From JAQXGO01 sp045592445 (lineage in GTDB: Bacteria; Bacillota; Clostridia; UMGS1883; UMGS1540): 19,084 nucleotides of DNA. The notes beneath the pieces are model-generated. The model worked only from the letters and a program-made list of their open reading frames with translations, searched no databases and was not told where the DNA came from. The first letter of the stretch is position 1, and the number at the start of each line of letters is the position of its first letter. Of this stretch, positions 6,082-13,930 are shown piece after piece. The stretch covers positions 1 through 19,084 of the forward strand of contig JAZNUV010000043.1 of the NCBI GenBank assembly GCA_045592445.1. Reading direction: 5' to 3'. The position numbers and the translations under genes were made by a program.

Positions 6082-8841
6082 ATGAAAGCAAAAAAAAGTG
6101 TTGCAATTGTCATGGCTTTGCTGCTGATGCTATCCGTATGCAGCAGTATGGTATTTGCAGCCGGGGTAAGTGAAGGCTATAGCAGTGGGTTTGAAGATGG
6201 TGGTATAGGTTGGCTTTACCACACCGTTGTCAAACCTGAGGACAAGGCGACAGCCGCTGAAGGTACCATTCAGAAAACGGCTGATGCGTATGAAGGCGTA
6301 AATTATGCAGTTTTGAAAAATAATGTACGCACAATATCGCCTGAGGTAACGGTAGAGCCTGGGAAAGATTATGAGATTTCTATAGCATATAATGCTACGA
6401 GTGAAACAACACTTGCTTTCTTTTATTACCAATATACTGCAGCTGGTACGCAAATCCTATTGGAGCCCATTGGACAAACATTTAATAATGATGGTAGTAT
6501 TGGTAAGACAACAGTTGCAAACACCTGGACAGTTTTTAAGGTCAGAACCGGTGAAATTGCTGCAGATACAAGGAAAGTGCAGATTCAGGCACTGTGCTGG
6601 GCTGATAATAGAGTAGCCATAGATGCGTTCTCTGTGCGCGAATGTTCCTGGGAGAATTTCCAGGGAGTCGGCAATGCCGGATTTGAAACAGGTGTGACGG
6701 GATGGACGTCGGATAATGTTACAATCAAATCCAAAACAGAGGTTACGGATATTGTAGAGGGACAATACTGTGCAAGTATTGCTGCAGGAAAAGATGCAAC
6801 AGGCCCTGACATTCCGGTTTTACCGGGTAAAAGTTATCGTTTGAATTTTTACTTTAAAACAGGCACGAGTGGATGTTCGTTCTATTATGGAATCGGAAGC
6901 GCAGCTAACGATTCAAACCTTGCACCTGCAAATAACGAATGGCAAGTTTACACATGGGATACGGGTGTAATCCCTGAAGGGGGATATGCACTTAAGATTA
7001 GGTTCAGACCATGGTCAGATACCTATTTTGATGGTTTTAGACTATTTGAATTAAGTGAAACCGTTACGGATGCGCTTGAAGGCGGCGATTTTGAGGATGG
7101 CATCACTTCCTTTAACAGAGTTGGTGCTACCGAAGAAACTGAAATCATACACAATGGTGCAAAATCCTTAAAACTTGAAGGAACAGCCGATACACCGGCT
7201 TATGCAGAGAAAAACTTTATTGCTCTGTCTGGCAGAGCGTATACCGCTACGGCATATTTTAAGGCAACGGCTTTATCTGGAGATGGCGCAAAGCTGTCAG
7301 TTGTAAATGGTAAAACGGGCGCGCAGGTAGCGGCAACCGATTACGTAAAGAGAACGTCAGGCGCGTGGCGGAAAATGACAGTTTCGATTCCGAGCACGGC
7401 ACCAAGCTGGCTCAGATTAAAGGTAGAGGTTGTCGGCCAAGGCACAGTGTACTTTGATGATATTCGCGTATTTGAGGGTGCTGACAGTGGCACAGCGGCG
7501 TATGACGGTACCTTTGAAAATGGTCTTGACGGCTTTGAGGTTGAAAATGCGCTAGTTTCGTCTGCATCGGGCACTGTACATGCAGGTGCAAAGTCTGCCA
7601 AATTAACAGCTACGGCAGAGGCCCCCGCTTCAATTGCGGCGTCCACCACAATTGAAGCAGGAAAGTCCTACTATGTAACGGCGTACTTTAAAGCGGCATC
7701 ATTGCCGGCAGGTGATGGAGAGGGCGCAAAGCTTTCTGTTGTAAATGATTTGACGGGTGAAGTGATTACGGCACTGGCAAATGTAACAGGGGACCCGCAG
7801 CCATCTATTACAACCACAACCGAGTTCTTTAAAACAAAAACAGACACATGGCGTAAAATGATGGTTTGCATTCCCACAAGCAATGTGGTAACAACTATTT
7901 TGGTTAAAGCTGAGCTTGTCGGTGAAGGTGAAGTGTACTTTGATGACATACAGGTGGAACAAACCGATGATTTAGTTTTCAATGGTGATTTTGAAGGCTT
8001 AACTTCGGATACGAAACTTGCTGGTGGCTATGACATGAGAACGACCCAAATAGATAGCACAAAGGGACAAGGAAACAGCATTAAAATTACGACAAAAGGT
8101 CTTATAAATGGAATCCAGATTCCGTTACCACGGACAGGAACGTCTACAATTTGTCGACTTTCCTTCGATTATTATACAAATAATTCCGCATATCCGGCGA
8201 CGTACATTTCTGAAATAAGTCGTCCGGAAAATACGGGAACATATTATGGCCTTTTGAGCAATAATTTAAAGACAAACGAATGGGGACATCATGAGTTTTA
8301 TTATAGAGGCGGGGATGGGTATTTTGATAGATTTGGAGCGCTGAGCTTAGATGCAAGTAATATGTTCCCTGGTTCAAGTGACACGCAGTTTGTCTATTAT
8401 GACAATGTGAAGATTGAGGTAGTTTGCGCAAATGCTGACCTGACAGGCGGCAAGCGTTTTGAAACAATGTCCTTCTCAAAGGAAACAGTTTCCCCCGGTG
8501 ATACCATCACAGCAACCTACAGCGAAATGAACCCAGACTATGCTACGGCAGAAGGCAGACAGGTTACGGCACTTTTTGGTATTTATAAAAAGGTGAAGGA
8601 AGGCGTGTGGGCACTTGTGGGTGCGAAAACAGCAAGCGGCAAGGCACCTAAGGCAACGAATTTTAATGGCAACTACTCAACTCCGACAGACTATTCAGCA
8701 CACGGTATTTCGCCTTTACAGCTTACGGCTGAGCTTTCGATACCCCAGGATGCAGGCGAATATGGCATTAAAGCATTTGTATGGGATTCGACAGAGACAA
8801 GAGAACCTTTACTTGACCCGTATACTTTAAATATGAACTAA
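6082..8841 (+). CDS. Secreted multi-module carbohydrate-binding protein, larger paralogue (919 aa)
   Basis: A signal peptide spans 1-26 (ending SMVFA). Five CBM4/9-like modules follow at about 28-193, 194-328, 329-470, 471-627 and 628-781. Each opens with a G-F/D/T-F-E motif (GFEDGG, GFETGV, GDFEDG, GTFENG, GDFEGL), and several end in V-Y-F-D-D-I. Residues 782-919 are the same Ig-like C-terminal domain as in 1967-3760 (GDTITATYSEMN, IKAFVWDST). Modules two, four and five plus the tail align best with the three modules and tail of the shorter paralogue; modules one and three are extra. There is no catalytic or anchoring domain. The RBS AAAAGGAGG and signal peptide closely resemble those of the first gene. 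It likely binds the same glycan class with higher avidity; the ligand is unknown. Confidence 0.85.
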   Translation: MKAKKSVAIVMALLLMLSVCSSMVFAAGVSEGYSSGFEDGGIGWLYHTVVKPEDKATAAEGTIQKTADAYEGVNYAVLKNNVRTISPEVTVEPGKDYEISIAYNATSETTLAFFYYQYTAAGTQILLEPIGQTFNNDGSIGKTTVANTWTVFKVRTGEIAADTRKVQIQALCWADNRVAIDAFSVRECSWENFQGVGNAGFETGVTGWTSDNVTIKSKTEVTDIVEGQYCASIAAGKDATGPDIPVLPGKSYRLNFYFKTGTSGCSFYYGIGSAANDSNLAPANNEWQVYTWDTGVIPEGGYALKIRFRPWSDTYFDGFRLFELSETVTDALEGGDFEDGITSFNRVGATEETEIIHNGAKSLKLEGTADTPAYAEKNFIALSGRAYTATAYFKATALSGDGAKLSVVNGKTGAQVAATDYVKRTSGAWRKMTVSIPSTAPSWLRLKVEVVGQGTVYFDDIRVFEGADSGTAAYDGTFENGLDGFEVENALVSSASGTVHAGAKSAKLTATAEAPASIAASTTIEAGKSYYVTAYFKAASLPAGDGEGAKLSVVNDLTGEVITALANVTGDPQPSITTTTEFFKTKTDTWRKMMVCIPTSNVVTTILVKAELVGEGEVYFDDIQVEQTDDLVFNGDFEGLTSDTKLAGGYDMRTTQIDSTKGQGNSIKITTKGLINGIQIPLPRTGTSTICRLSFDYYTNNSAYPATYISEISRPENTGTYYGLLSNNLKTNEWGHHEFYYRGGDGYFDRFGALSLDASNMFPGSSDTQFVYYDNVKIEVVCANADLTGGKRFETMSFSKETVSPGDTITATYSEMNPDYATAEGRQVTALFGIYKKVKEGVWALVGAKTASGKAPKATNFNGNYSTPTDYSAHGISPLQLTAELSIPQDAGEYGIKAFVWDSTETREPLLDPYTLNMN

Positions 8842-8857
8842 AAAAAGGAGAGGGACT

Positions 8858-11482
8858 ATGAAAAAACTACTTGCACTACTACTCGCACTTTTCCTGATTC
8901 CGACGATACAGGTATCGGCGGCAAAAATGGATGGCGCAACAGATGAAGTTCTGCCCGCCGTTGACGGCATAGAAAACTATTTTAAAAATGGTGACTTTGA
9001 AGAAACAACAGGCGATCAAGCGGATGGCTGGACAGCAGGCCGCGGCGAATGGGGCGGCATGGCATCTGTTGTAAAGGATGCTGACGACGCACCCAGCGGC
9101 AAAAACTATGTGATGATTGACGGCGCAAAATGCACTTCAAGCCTGGGCTCACCGTTTATTACACAGAGCCTTAAAACCGTAGGTCGCGCACTCTATCAGT
9201 TTGAAATGTATGTAAAAACAGAACCGGGTGCATCCTCAGCGGTAAAGCTTGAGTTTTATCCTGACCTTTCTATTCCCGGTGCAGGGACCTGCGGCGAAGT
9301 GAATCCCTACCAGAACTTCCAAGGTGACGGCACCTGGGAGCATGTAATTTTAAACTTCCGCGCACCCTTAACTGCGCTTGACGGCAAAATTTTGTTGCGT
9401 ATTTATAACAAGGGTATTGTATATTATGACAAGGTCAGCGTGCGCATGGTAGAAGCACCGCCAATGGCAACGCTTTCTGCTGACAATGTATTTGTTTATT
9501 CTGACTGGACGCGTGATGTAACTGTTGATATGGCATTCACACCCGCGAAATATTTCCCTGTCTTAAATGAAGGTGTAACAGTCGACTTCTCTTTAGTAGA
9601 TGATGACGACAATGTAATTACATCACAAAAAGGCTTAAAAACAAATGGCGAATCCTTGTCCTACAAGGTTAACCCCGCTCATTTGAAGGAAAAGAAAAAG
9701 GAATATACGGTACAGGCTGATATCAAAGACAAAAAAGGTAAGATTGTCTACACAGCAACAACTCCTCTTTATAAGTATGACCGCCCCGCACTTTTTGGTG
9801 CAGACGGTGTATACCGCGAAGAAGACGGCACAGTCTTTTATCCGAACGTTGGCTACCATGCGTTCGGCTCAGACGCTCAAATGGATGAAGTGCTTGAATA
9901 TTGTGTAAAAGCAGGCATTAACGTCTTGCAATGTAATGCATCAGATCTTGATGCACTTTTGGAATCCGGCACAGGTGTTAAAGGATTTGTAACGCTTTAC
10001 GGCAATATGCAACCTGCAGGGCATGAATCCAATGCGGAAAGGACAAAGGCAACTGTAGAAAAATATAAGGACCATCCCGCACTCTTCTGCTGGGGCATTA
10101 TGGACGAACCGTTTTTGAATCTTTCCGACCCTGAGGACGATTTGAGAGAATCCTATAAGATTATTCGTGATATTGACGACAAACACCCTGTTTACATTTG
10201 TGAATGTATGCAGTCATTCCACAGAACATCAGTAAAATATGTTGATATTATGGCAATTGACCCGTACCCGACTACCGGTATGGCACTCACCGTATACAAT
10301 CGCTATGCAGATGCAGAAATTGCTGCAAACAACACGGGCAGACAGGTTATGGCTGTTAACATGGCATACCGTCAGGGAGATTACATGCCTTCCGGGCAGG
10401 ATGTGCGCCATATCAATTACCAGACCCTTATGGGCGGTTGCGCAATGTTCGGTTACTATTCTCTCTCTGACGCTGTTGTCGTAACAGAGGATGGAAAAAG
10501 AAAAGAGCTTGCACTTTGGGATGAGCACGAGAAAGTAACAGACTGCTGGCAGGGTATGGTCGATTTCGAAGAGACGGAAGCGCCGATTCTGTTAGAACAT
10601 TTTTATGAAAAGAAAACCGCGCCGTTCTCCCATGAGATGAACGAGATATTTGGCTATCATGGCATTGGAAAAGACGGCAGCCTTTACATGATGGTGATGA
10701 ATAACACACCTTCACCGCGGGAAATCACTGTACCGCTGAAAAGCTTTGACGGCAGCATGACTGTAAGCATCGCGAATGTTGAACGTGTTTCTAAAACAGG
10801 TGCGGAACCGACAGTCGACAGAGGTGCTTCTGAACTGAAGGTGAAATTGTCCGGCTGGGAGCCTGTCCTTTACAAGATTACACCGCAGATGACCACAAGC
10901 TTTGATTCCCTGACATGGGCTGCATATGAGACATATCTGAATGCACCGAAAGCCTACTTTAAAGACCTCGGTGACTATGCCTGGGCAGCTGAACAGGTAG
11001 AACGCTTGTATCGTGAGAATATTGTAAACACAAAGGGCGAAGGCATCTATGCACCCGGTGCAAAAATTACACGCGGTGACTTTGCGATGTTCTTCATCCG
11101 CACATTGGGTCTTACGGCGAACACAAGCGATAACTTCGCAGACGTTGCAAGCGATGCGGCGTACGCTAAGGAACTGGCAATTGGTAAAGCACTCGGCATC
11201 TTCAACGGTGTTGGTGACAATCAATTTGCACCGGAAAGCGAGATTACACGCCAGGATTTGATGACAATTATTGCACGCGGCATGAACCTTACGGGTGAAG
11301 GCACAGATTTGGCGGCATTCCCCGATGCAGGCAGCGTTGCATCCTACGCGCTTGATGCAGTATGCGCTATGGTAAAGAGTGGCCTTGTTAAAGGAAATGC
11401 AGATGGCACTTTGAATCCCTTGGGCAATACAACACGCGCAGAAGCTGCGGTAATTATGGTTCGTATTCTGGATCAGAAATAA
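8858..11482 (+). CDS. S-layer-anchored glycoside-hydrolase-like protein with CBM and three SLH repeats (874 aa)
   Basis: A signal peptide covers about 1-21 (MKKLLALLLALFLIP core). A CBM4/9-like module lies at about 40-195 (NGDFEETTGDQADGW), an Ig-like spacer at 200-310, a TIM-barrel region at about 315-600 and a beta domain to about 690. Three SLH repeats run at about 697-755, 758-817 and 818-874 (for example YFKDLGDYAWAAEQVERL, then FADV and FPDAGSV starts). The barrel carries W-G-I-M-D-E-P at 412-418, a D-P-Y-P segment and Y-M-P-S-G-Q-D-V-R-H...G-Y-Y-S-L-S-D. All of these are shared with 3839-5905. No standard nucleophile glutamate is obvious on strand 7. SLH repeats bind pyruvylated secondary wall polymers, so this enzyme should sit on the cell surface. 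The gene starts 16 bases after the CBM protein, with AAAGGAGAGG. It is last in the operon. Confidence 0.85.
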   Translation: MKKLLALLLALFLIPTIQVSAAKMDGATDEVLPAVDGIENYFKNGDFEETTGDQADGWTAGRGEWGGMASVVKDADDAPSGKNYVMIDGAKCTSSLGSPFITQSLKTVGRALYQFEMYVKTEPGASSAVKLEFYPDLSIPGAGTCGEVNPYQNFQGDGTWEHVILNFRAPLTALDGKILLRIYNKGIVYYDKVSVRMVEAPPMATLSADNVFVYSDWTRDVTVDMAFTPAKYFPVLNEGVTVDFSLVDDDDNVITSQKGLKTNGESLSYKVNPAHLKEKKKEYTVQADIKDKKGKIVYTATTPLYKYDRPALFGADGVYREEDGTVFYPNVGYHAFGSDAQMDEVLEYCVKAGINVLQCNASDLDALLESGTGVKGFVTLYGNMQPAGHESNAERTKATVEKYKDHPALFCWGIMDEPFLNLSDPEDDLRESYKIIRDIDDKHPVYICECMQSFHRTSVKYVDIMAIDPYPTTGMALTVYNRYADAEIAANNTGRQVMAVNMAYRQGDYMPSGQDVRHINYQTLMGGCAMFGYYSLSDAVVVTEDGKRKELALWDEHEKVTDCWQGMVDFEETEAPILLEHFYEKKTAPFSHEMNEIFGYHGIGKDGSLYMMVMNNTPSPREITVPLKSFDGSMTVSIANVERVSKTGAEPTVDRGASELKVKLSGWEPVLYKITPQMTTSFDSLTWAAYETYLNAPKAYFKDLGDYAWAAEQVERLYRENIVNTKGEGIYAPGAKITRGDFAMFFIRTLGLTANTSDNFADVASDAAYAKELAIGKALGIFNGVGDNQFAPESEITRQDLMTIIARGMNLTGEGTDLAAFPDAGSVASYALDAVCAMVKSGLVKGNADGTLNPLGNTTRAEAAVIMVRILDQK

Positions 11483-11505
11483 GAATTTATAAGCAGTTTC
11501 ATATA

Positions 11506-11540
11506 ACACGGGCAGAAATCAATTCTGCCCGTGTTTTTTG
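11506..11540 (+). terminator. Terminator of the secreted-protein operon
   Basis: A perfect 12-base-pair stem (506-517 with 523-534 in the 11500s; ACACGGGCAGAA against TTCTGCCCGTGT) with loop ATCAA is followed by five T residues. It lies 24 bases after the stop codon. Confidence 0.92.
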
Positions 11541-11545
11541 TATAC

Positions 11546-11587
11546 AAAAAAGCGCACATCACACAGGTGGCCGTGTAGTGTGCACGC
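11546..11587 (-). terminator. Terminator of birA
   Basis: On the minus strand GCGTGCACACTACAC pairs imperfectly with GTGTGATGTGCGC and is followed by a run of six T residues. It sits just after the birA stop codon, back to back with the terminator of the convergent operon. Confidence 0.75.
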
Positions 11588-11608
11588 ATCATTTTTTAAA
11601 ATATAGTA

Positions 11609-12391
11609 TTAAAAGCGAATACTAACCTCGCCTGATGTAAGCGCAATGGGTGTGCCGTCCGCCGTACAAACTTGCAAAGAAAAGTCATCCCCGATGCCCA
11701 CGACAGTAGCAGGGTAACTTTCTGCACCGCGAAGAACCTGCACATTGCGACCACTCAGCATGTCTCGCGCGCGATATGCTGAGAGAAAAGGCTTTGTATC
11801 AAGTTGTGCAAGATAGGTGTCGACGCGTTTTAAAATTTCAGCGATAAGTTGACTGCGAAGTCCCGCCTGACAGGTGGGAAATATCGAGTCCGCAATGGAT
11901 TCGATTTCGGAATGAAAACCGCCCTCGGGCGTGTAGACATTTACCCCAATACCCAAAATGATATGTGAAATTTGTTGCTTGTCGGGAGAAAAAACGCCTT
12001 CCGTCAGAATGCCGCACACTTTTTTCCCGTTTTTATAAACATCGTTTACCCATTTTATAGAAAGCGGAGCACTGCCGAGCGCTTCTGCCGCCTCGGCAAC
12101 GCAAACAGCCGCCATTGCGGTGATGGGCAACACGTCTGCACCGATTTGCGACGGTCTTAGAATCATACTCATATAAATGCCGCTACCATGAGCAGAATGA
12201 AAACGCCGCCCCAATCTGCCACGACCGCCAGTCTGGCGTTCAGCAATAATAACTGTACCTGATACTGCGCCTTTTTCTGCCATCGCCTTGGCCGTAATAT
12301 TTGTCGATTCCAGCGTTTCATAAACATGCAGTTTGCCGGCTAAAGAGGGCATATGGTGCAGAATTTCGTTGTAAAATGCAGTGTGTGACAT
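11609..12391 (-). CDS. birA: Biotin--[acetyl-CoA-carboxylase] ligase, single-domain type (260 aa)
   Basis: The product activates biotin with ATP and attaches it to the biotin carboxyl carrier protein of acetyl-CoA carboxylase and related enzymes. The catalytic motifs are visible: S-T-N (ESTNITAKAMA), the biotinyl-AMP loop G-G-R-G-R-L-G-R, the K-W-V-N-D-V segment (usual KWPND, here Val for Pro), then G-I-L-T-E and G-I-G-V-N-V. A short beta C-terminal domain follows. The N-terminal helix-turn-helix of bifunctional BirA repressors is absent, so it is a ligase only. The frame is open upstream, but the start at 12391 (MSHTAFYNE) has GAGGAG at proper spacing; the upstream extension is AT-rich non-coding sequence. 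It is convergent to the secreted-protein operon and divergent from initiator tRNA. Confidence 0.93.
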   Translation of the reverse strand: MSHTAFYNEILHHMPSLAGKLHVYETLESTNITAKAMAEKGAVSGTVIIAERQTGGRGRLGRRFHSAHGSGIYMSMILRPSQIGADVLPITAMAAVCVAEAAEALGSAPLSIKWVNDVYKNGKKVCGILTEGVFSPDKQQISHIILGIGVNVYTPEGGFHSEIESIADSIFPTCQAGLRSQLIAEILKRVDTYLAQLDTKPFLSAYRARDMLSGRNVQVLRGAESYPATVVGIGDDFSLQVCTADGTPIALTSGEVSIRF

Positions 12392-12451
12392 CGCTTTCTC
12401 CTCTTGTGTTTCATGAATTTCATAAAAAAATAAAAAAGTTTGAAAAAACAC

Positions 12452-12480
12452 TTTACAAATGAAAAAAATTATGCTATAAT
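12452..12480 (+). promoter_or_regulatory. Promoter for initiator tRNA
   Basis: TTTACA (12452-12457), 17-base spacer, and a perfect TATAAT (12475-12480). The tRNA starts 26 bases downstream. Confidence 0.8.
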
Positions 12481-12505
12481 ATATTTTGTTCGTAAGAATC
12501 AATAT

Positions 12506-12583
<78 letters not shown>

Positions 12584-12593
12584 TGTTATCGAA

Positions 12594-12622
12594 ACACCGA
12601 AGTGCATTGCAATCGGAGTTTT
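12594..12622 (+). terminator. Probable terminator after tRNA-fMet
   Basis: CCGA pairs with TCGG, with an inner TGC/GCA pair, followed by AGTTTTTTATTTT. The stem is short and interrupted, so it is weak. From here to the tRNA-Ser promoter at 12795 (about 170 bases) I see only AT-rich sequence without a gene. Confidence 0.5.
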
Positions 12623-12794
12623 TTATTTTGACATGCAGTGAAAAGGCGGATTCCACTTTGTAATTGACTCGATTATAACAGAAAAAAGTAGAATTTGTCA
12701 ATGGTTTCCGAATAATTCATAAATATAGACCATGAGAAAAGAAAAAAGGATTTTGAAGGCGATCATGAAAAATTAAAGAAATATAAAAAAAGGA

Positions 12795-12823
12795 TTGACA
12801 GACGGGGATATTTCTGTTATAAT
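12795..12823 (+). promoter_or_regulatory. Promoter for the two tRNA-Ser genes
   Basis: Perfect TTGACA (12795-12800), 17-base spacer and perfect TATAAT (12818-12823). The first tRNA-Ser begins 18 bases later. Confidence 0.88.
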
Positions 12824-12840
12824 TATTAGTGCTGACGCAG

Positions 12841-12927
12841 GGAGAGGTGTCCGAGCGGTTTAAGGAGCCGGTCTTGAAAACCGGTGACTCGAAAGAGCCG
12901 TGGGTTCGAATCCCACCTTCTCCGCCA
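12841..12927 (+). tRNA. tRNA-Ser (TGA)
   Basis: Type II tRNA with a long variable arm (GACTCGAAAGAGCC). The acceptor GGAGAGG pairs with CTTCTCC. The anticodon loop CTTGAAA between CCGGT and ACCGG gives TGA. The T arm is GTGGGTTCGAATCCCAC and CCA is encoded. Confidence 0.95.
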
Positions 12928-12991
12928 ACTTATCGCCTCCTGCAAAGCGCAGCTGCGTTTTGCAGCGAGGTACAGCAATTTAATAGAATAT

Positions 12992-13083
12992 GGAGAAGTA
13001 CCCAAGTAGGTCGAAGGGGCTCCCCTGCTAAGGGAGTAGGCTGGGAAACCGGTGCGAGAGTTCGAATCTCTCCTTCTCCGCCA
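12992..13083 (+). tRNA. tRNA-Ser (GCT)
   Basis: Type II tRNA. The acceptor GGAGAAG pairs with CTTCTCC. The anticodon loop CTGCTAA between CTCCC and GGGAG gives GCT. The variable arm is long (GGCTGGGAAACCGGTGC). The T arm is GAGAGTTCGAATCTCTC and CCA is encoded. Its 3' end is duplicated with a 4-base deletion 190 bases downstream (13248-13273). Confidence 0.95.
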
Positions 13084-13120
13084 AAAACAAAGAGATACCA
13101 TGCGGTATCTCTTTGTTTTT
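13083..13120 (+). terminator. Terminator after tRNA-Ser(GCT)
   Basis: A perfect 17-base-pair inverted repeat (13083-13099 with 13104-13120) with loop ATGC ends in five T residues; the A/T flanks make it bidirectional. Confidence 0.92.
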
Positions 13121-13138
13121 GATAGTGTAAAGTCAATT

Positions 13139-13246
13139 CGAACTCTCGAGAGTTCGCCGTAGCAGCCGCAAGGATTCTTGCGGACTGCGGAGTCTTGAGC
13201 ACGGCAAATTTTTTTCGATATAATCGAAGATGGTCAAAAAATTGCC
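13139..13246. repeat. Highly structured palindromic insert beside tRNA-Ser
   Basis: Three structures are nested in about 110 bases. First is a perfect 18-base palindrome, CGAACTCTCGAGAGTTCG (13139-13156). Second is a hairpin with perfect stem CCGCAAG-GATT-CTTGCGG (13166-13183), closed further out by GCCGT/ACGGC (13156-13160 with 13201-13205). Third is GGCAA/TTGCC (13203-13207 with 13242-13246) enclosing a T run, an A run and TTCGAT-ATA-ATCGAA. The palindrome reuses T-arm sequence of the adjacent tRNA-Ser. It resembles a small non-autonomous palindromic element, but no family was recognised. Confidence 0.6.
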
Positions 13247-13247
13247 G

Positions 13248-13273
13248 GCGAGAGTATCTCTCCTTCTCCGCCA
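13248..13273 (+). pseudogene. Duplicated 3' end of tRNA-Ser (T arm plus acceptor and CCA)
   Basis: The sequence matches tRNA-Ser(GCT) bases 13054-13083 through the CCA, except that TCGA of the T loop (13062-13065) is missing. Like the intact gene it is followed at once by a hairpin terminator. It is either the relic of a third tRNA-Ser whose 5' part was replaced, or an attachment-site-like duplication left by an element. Confidence 0.75.
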
Positions 13274-13306
13274 AAAGACGGCAAGTTTCAACTTGTCGTC
13301 TTTTAC
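13274..13306 (+). terminator. Terminator after the tRNA-Ser remnant
   Basis: AAAAGACGGCAAG pairs with CTTGTCGTCTTTT across TTTCAA-type loop sequence (one G-U pair), with T-rich sequence following. It supports the view that a whole tRNA 3' end with terminator was present here. Confidence 0.75.
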
Positions 13307-13419
13307 TTTTTACTTCTTCACTATTCCTTAAAACTTAAACTTCCATAAGCCCTACCTTCTCTGCTACCATTTAGCAAGTTATTTTTTGCCCAAAGGTTCA
13401 TATATCAGGTGAAATTTAC

Positions 13420-13448
13420 TTGAAAATGCCCCTTAAATATGGTAAACT
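13420..13448 (+). promoter_or_regulatory. Promoter of the C_GCAxxG_C_C / FTR-like operon
   Basis: TTGAAA (13420-13425), 17-base spacer, TAAACT (13443-13448). A start near 13455 rules out translation from the in-frame ATG at 13420 and supports the start at 13483. Confidence 0.65.
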
Positions 13449-13482
13449 AAGAATAAGAGTAAATACAAAGGAGAAAAACTTC

Positions 13483-13926
13483 ATGTGCAATAAAGAAGAA
13501 AAAGCAAGGGAACTTTTCAGGGAAGGGTACAACTGTTGTCAGGCGGTATTGGGTGCATTTTGTGAAGAAGTAGGGCTTGAGTTTGAAACGGCGATGCGCC
13601 TTGCCTCGTCTTTTGGAGCAGGGATGGGCAGACTCAGAGAAGTCTGCGGCGCTGTCAGTGCACTTTTTATGATAGCGGGACTTTTGGAAGGTTACGTCGC
13701 ACCGGATGACGATGAGCAAAAAGCCGCACATTATGCGCGCATACAAACTCTTGCAAAAGAATTTCAGGAAAAGCACGGTACCATTCTTTGCCGTGAGCTT
13801 TTAAAAAGAACGGCGGAGGTACCAAAGCCTGAGAAACGCACAGAAGCCTATTATGCCGAACGCCCCTGTGCGGCGTTTGTTGGTGAGGCAGCACGCCTTG
13901 CTGAAAACCTTTTGAAGGGAGAATAA
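13483..13926 (+). CDS. C_GCAxxG_C_C family putative redox-active protein (147 aa)
   Basis: This is a small cytoplasmic protein of a cysteine-rich family named after its motif. Visible cysteines are C-C in GYNCCQAV (about 19-20), C in REVCGAVSALFMIAGL, C in ILCREL and C in ERPCAAFV. In the central motif the usual glycine of CGAxxG is replaced (CGAVSA), a mild deviation. The family is predicted to be redox-active or metal-binding, but its reaction is not established. An earlier in-frame ATG exists at 13420, but it lies in the promoter; AAAGGAG precedes 13483. The gene for a small ferredoxin-thioredoxin-reductase-like protein follows after four bases, which suggests a shared redox function. Confidence 0.88.
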   Translation: MCNKEEKARELFREGYNCCQAVLGAFCEEVGLEFETAMRLASSFGAGMGRLREVCGAVSALFMIAGLLEGYVAPDDDEQKAAHYARIQTLAKEFQEKHGTILCRELLKRTAEVPKPEKRTEAYYAERPCAAFVGEAARLAENLLKGE

Positions 13927-13930
13927 AGAA

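Noticed and set aside
1967..11482. Cellulosome components
   Set aside because: No dockerin or cohesin modules appear in any of the four proteins.
10712..11509. Minus-strand open frame of 265 codons
   Set aside because: It is a shadow of the SLH-containing gene, whose frame carries clear domain motifs; Cys-rich nonsense composition.
12392..12502. N-terminal extension of birA to 12502
   Set aside because: The extension is hydrophobic, AT-rich and overlaps the initiator tRNA promoter; a good RBS precedes 12391 and the ligase domain starts there.
12826..13274. Open frames on both strands over the tRNA-Ser genes
   Set aside because: They consist of tRNA sequence read as protein and have no ribosome binding site.
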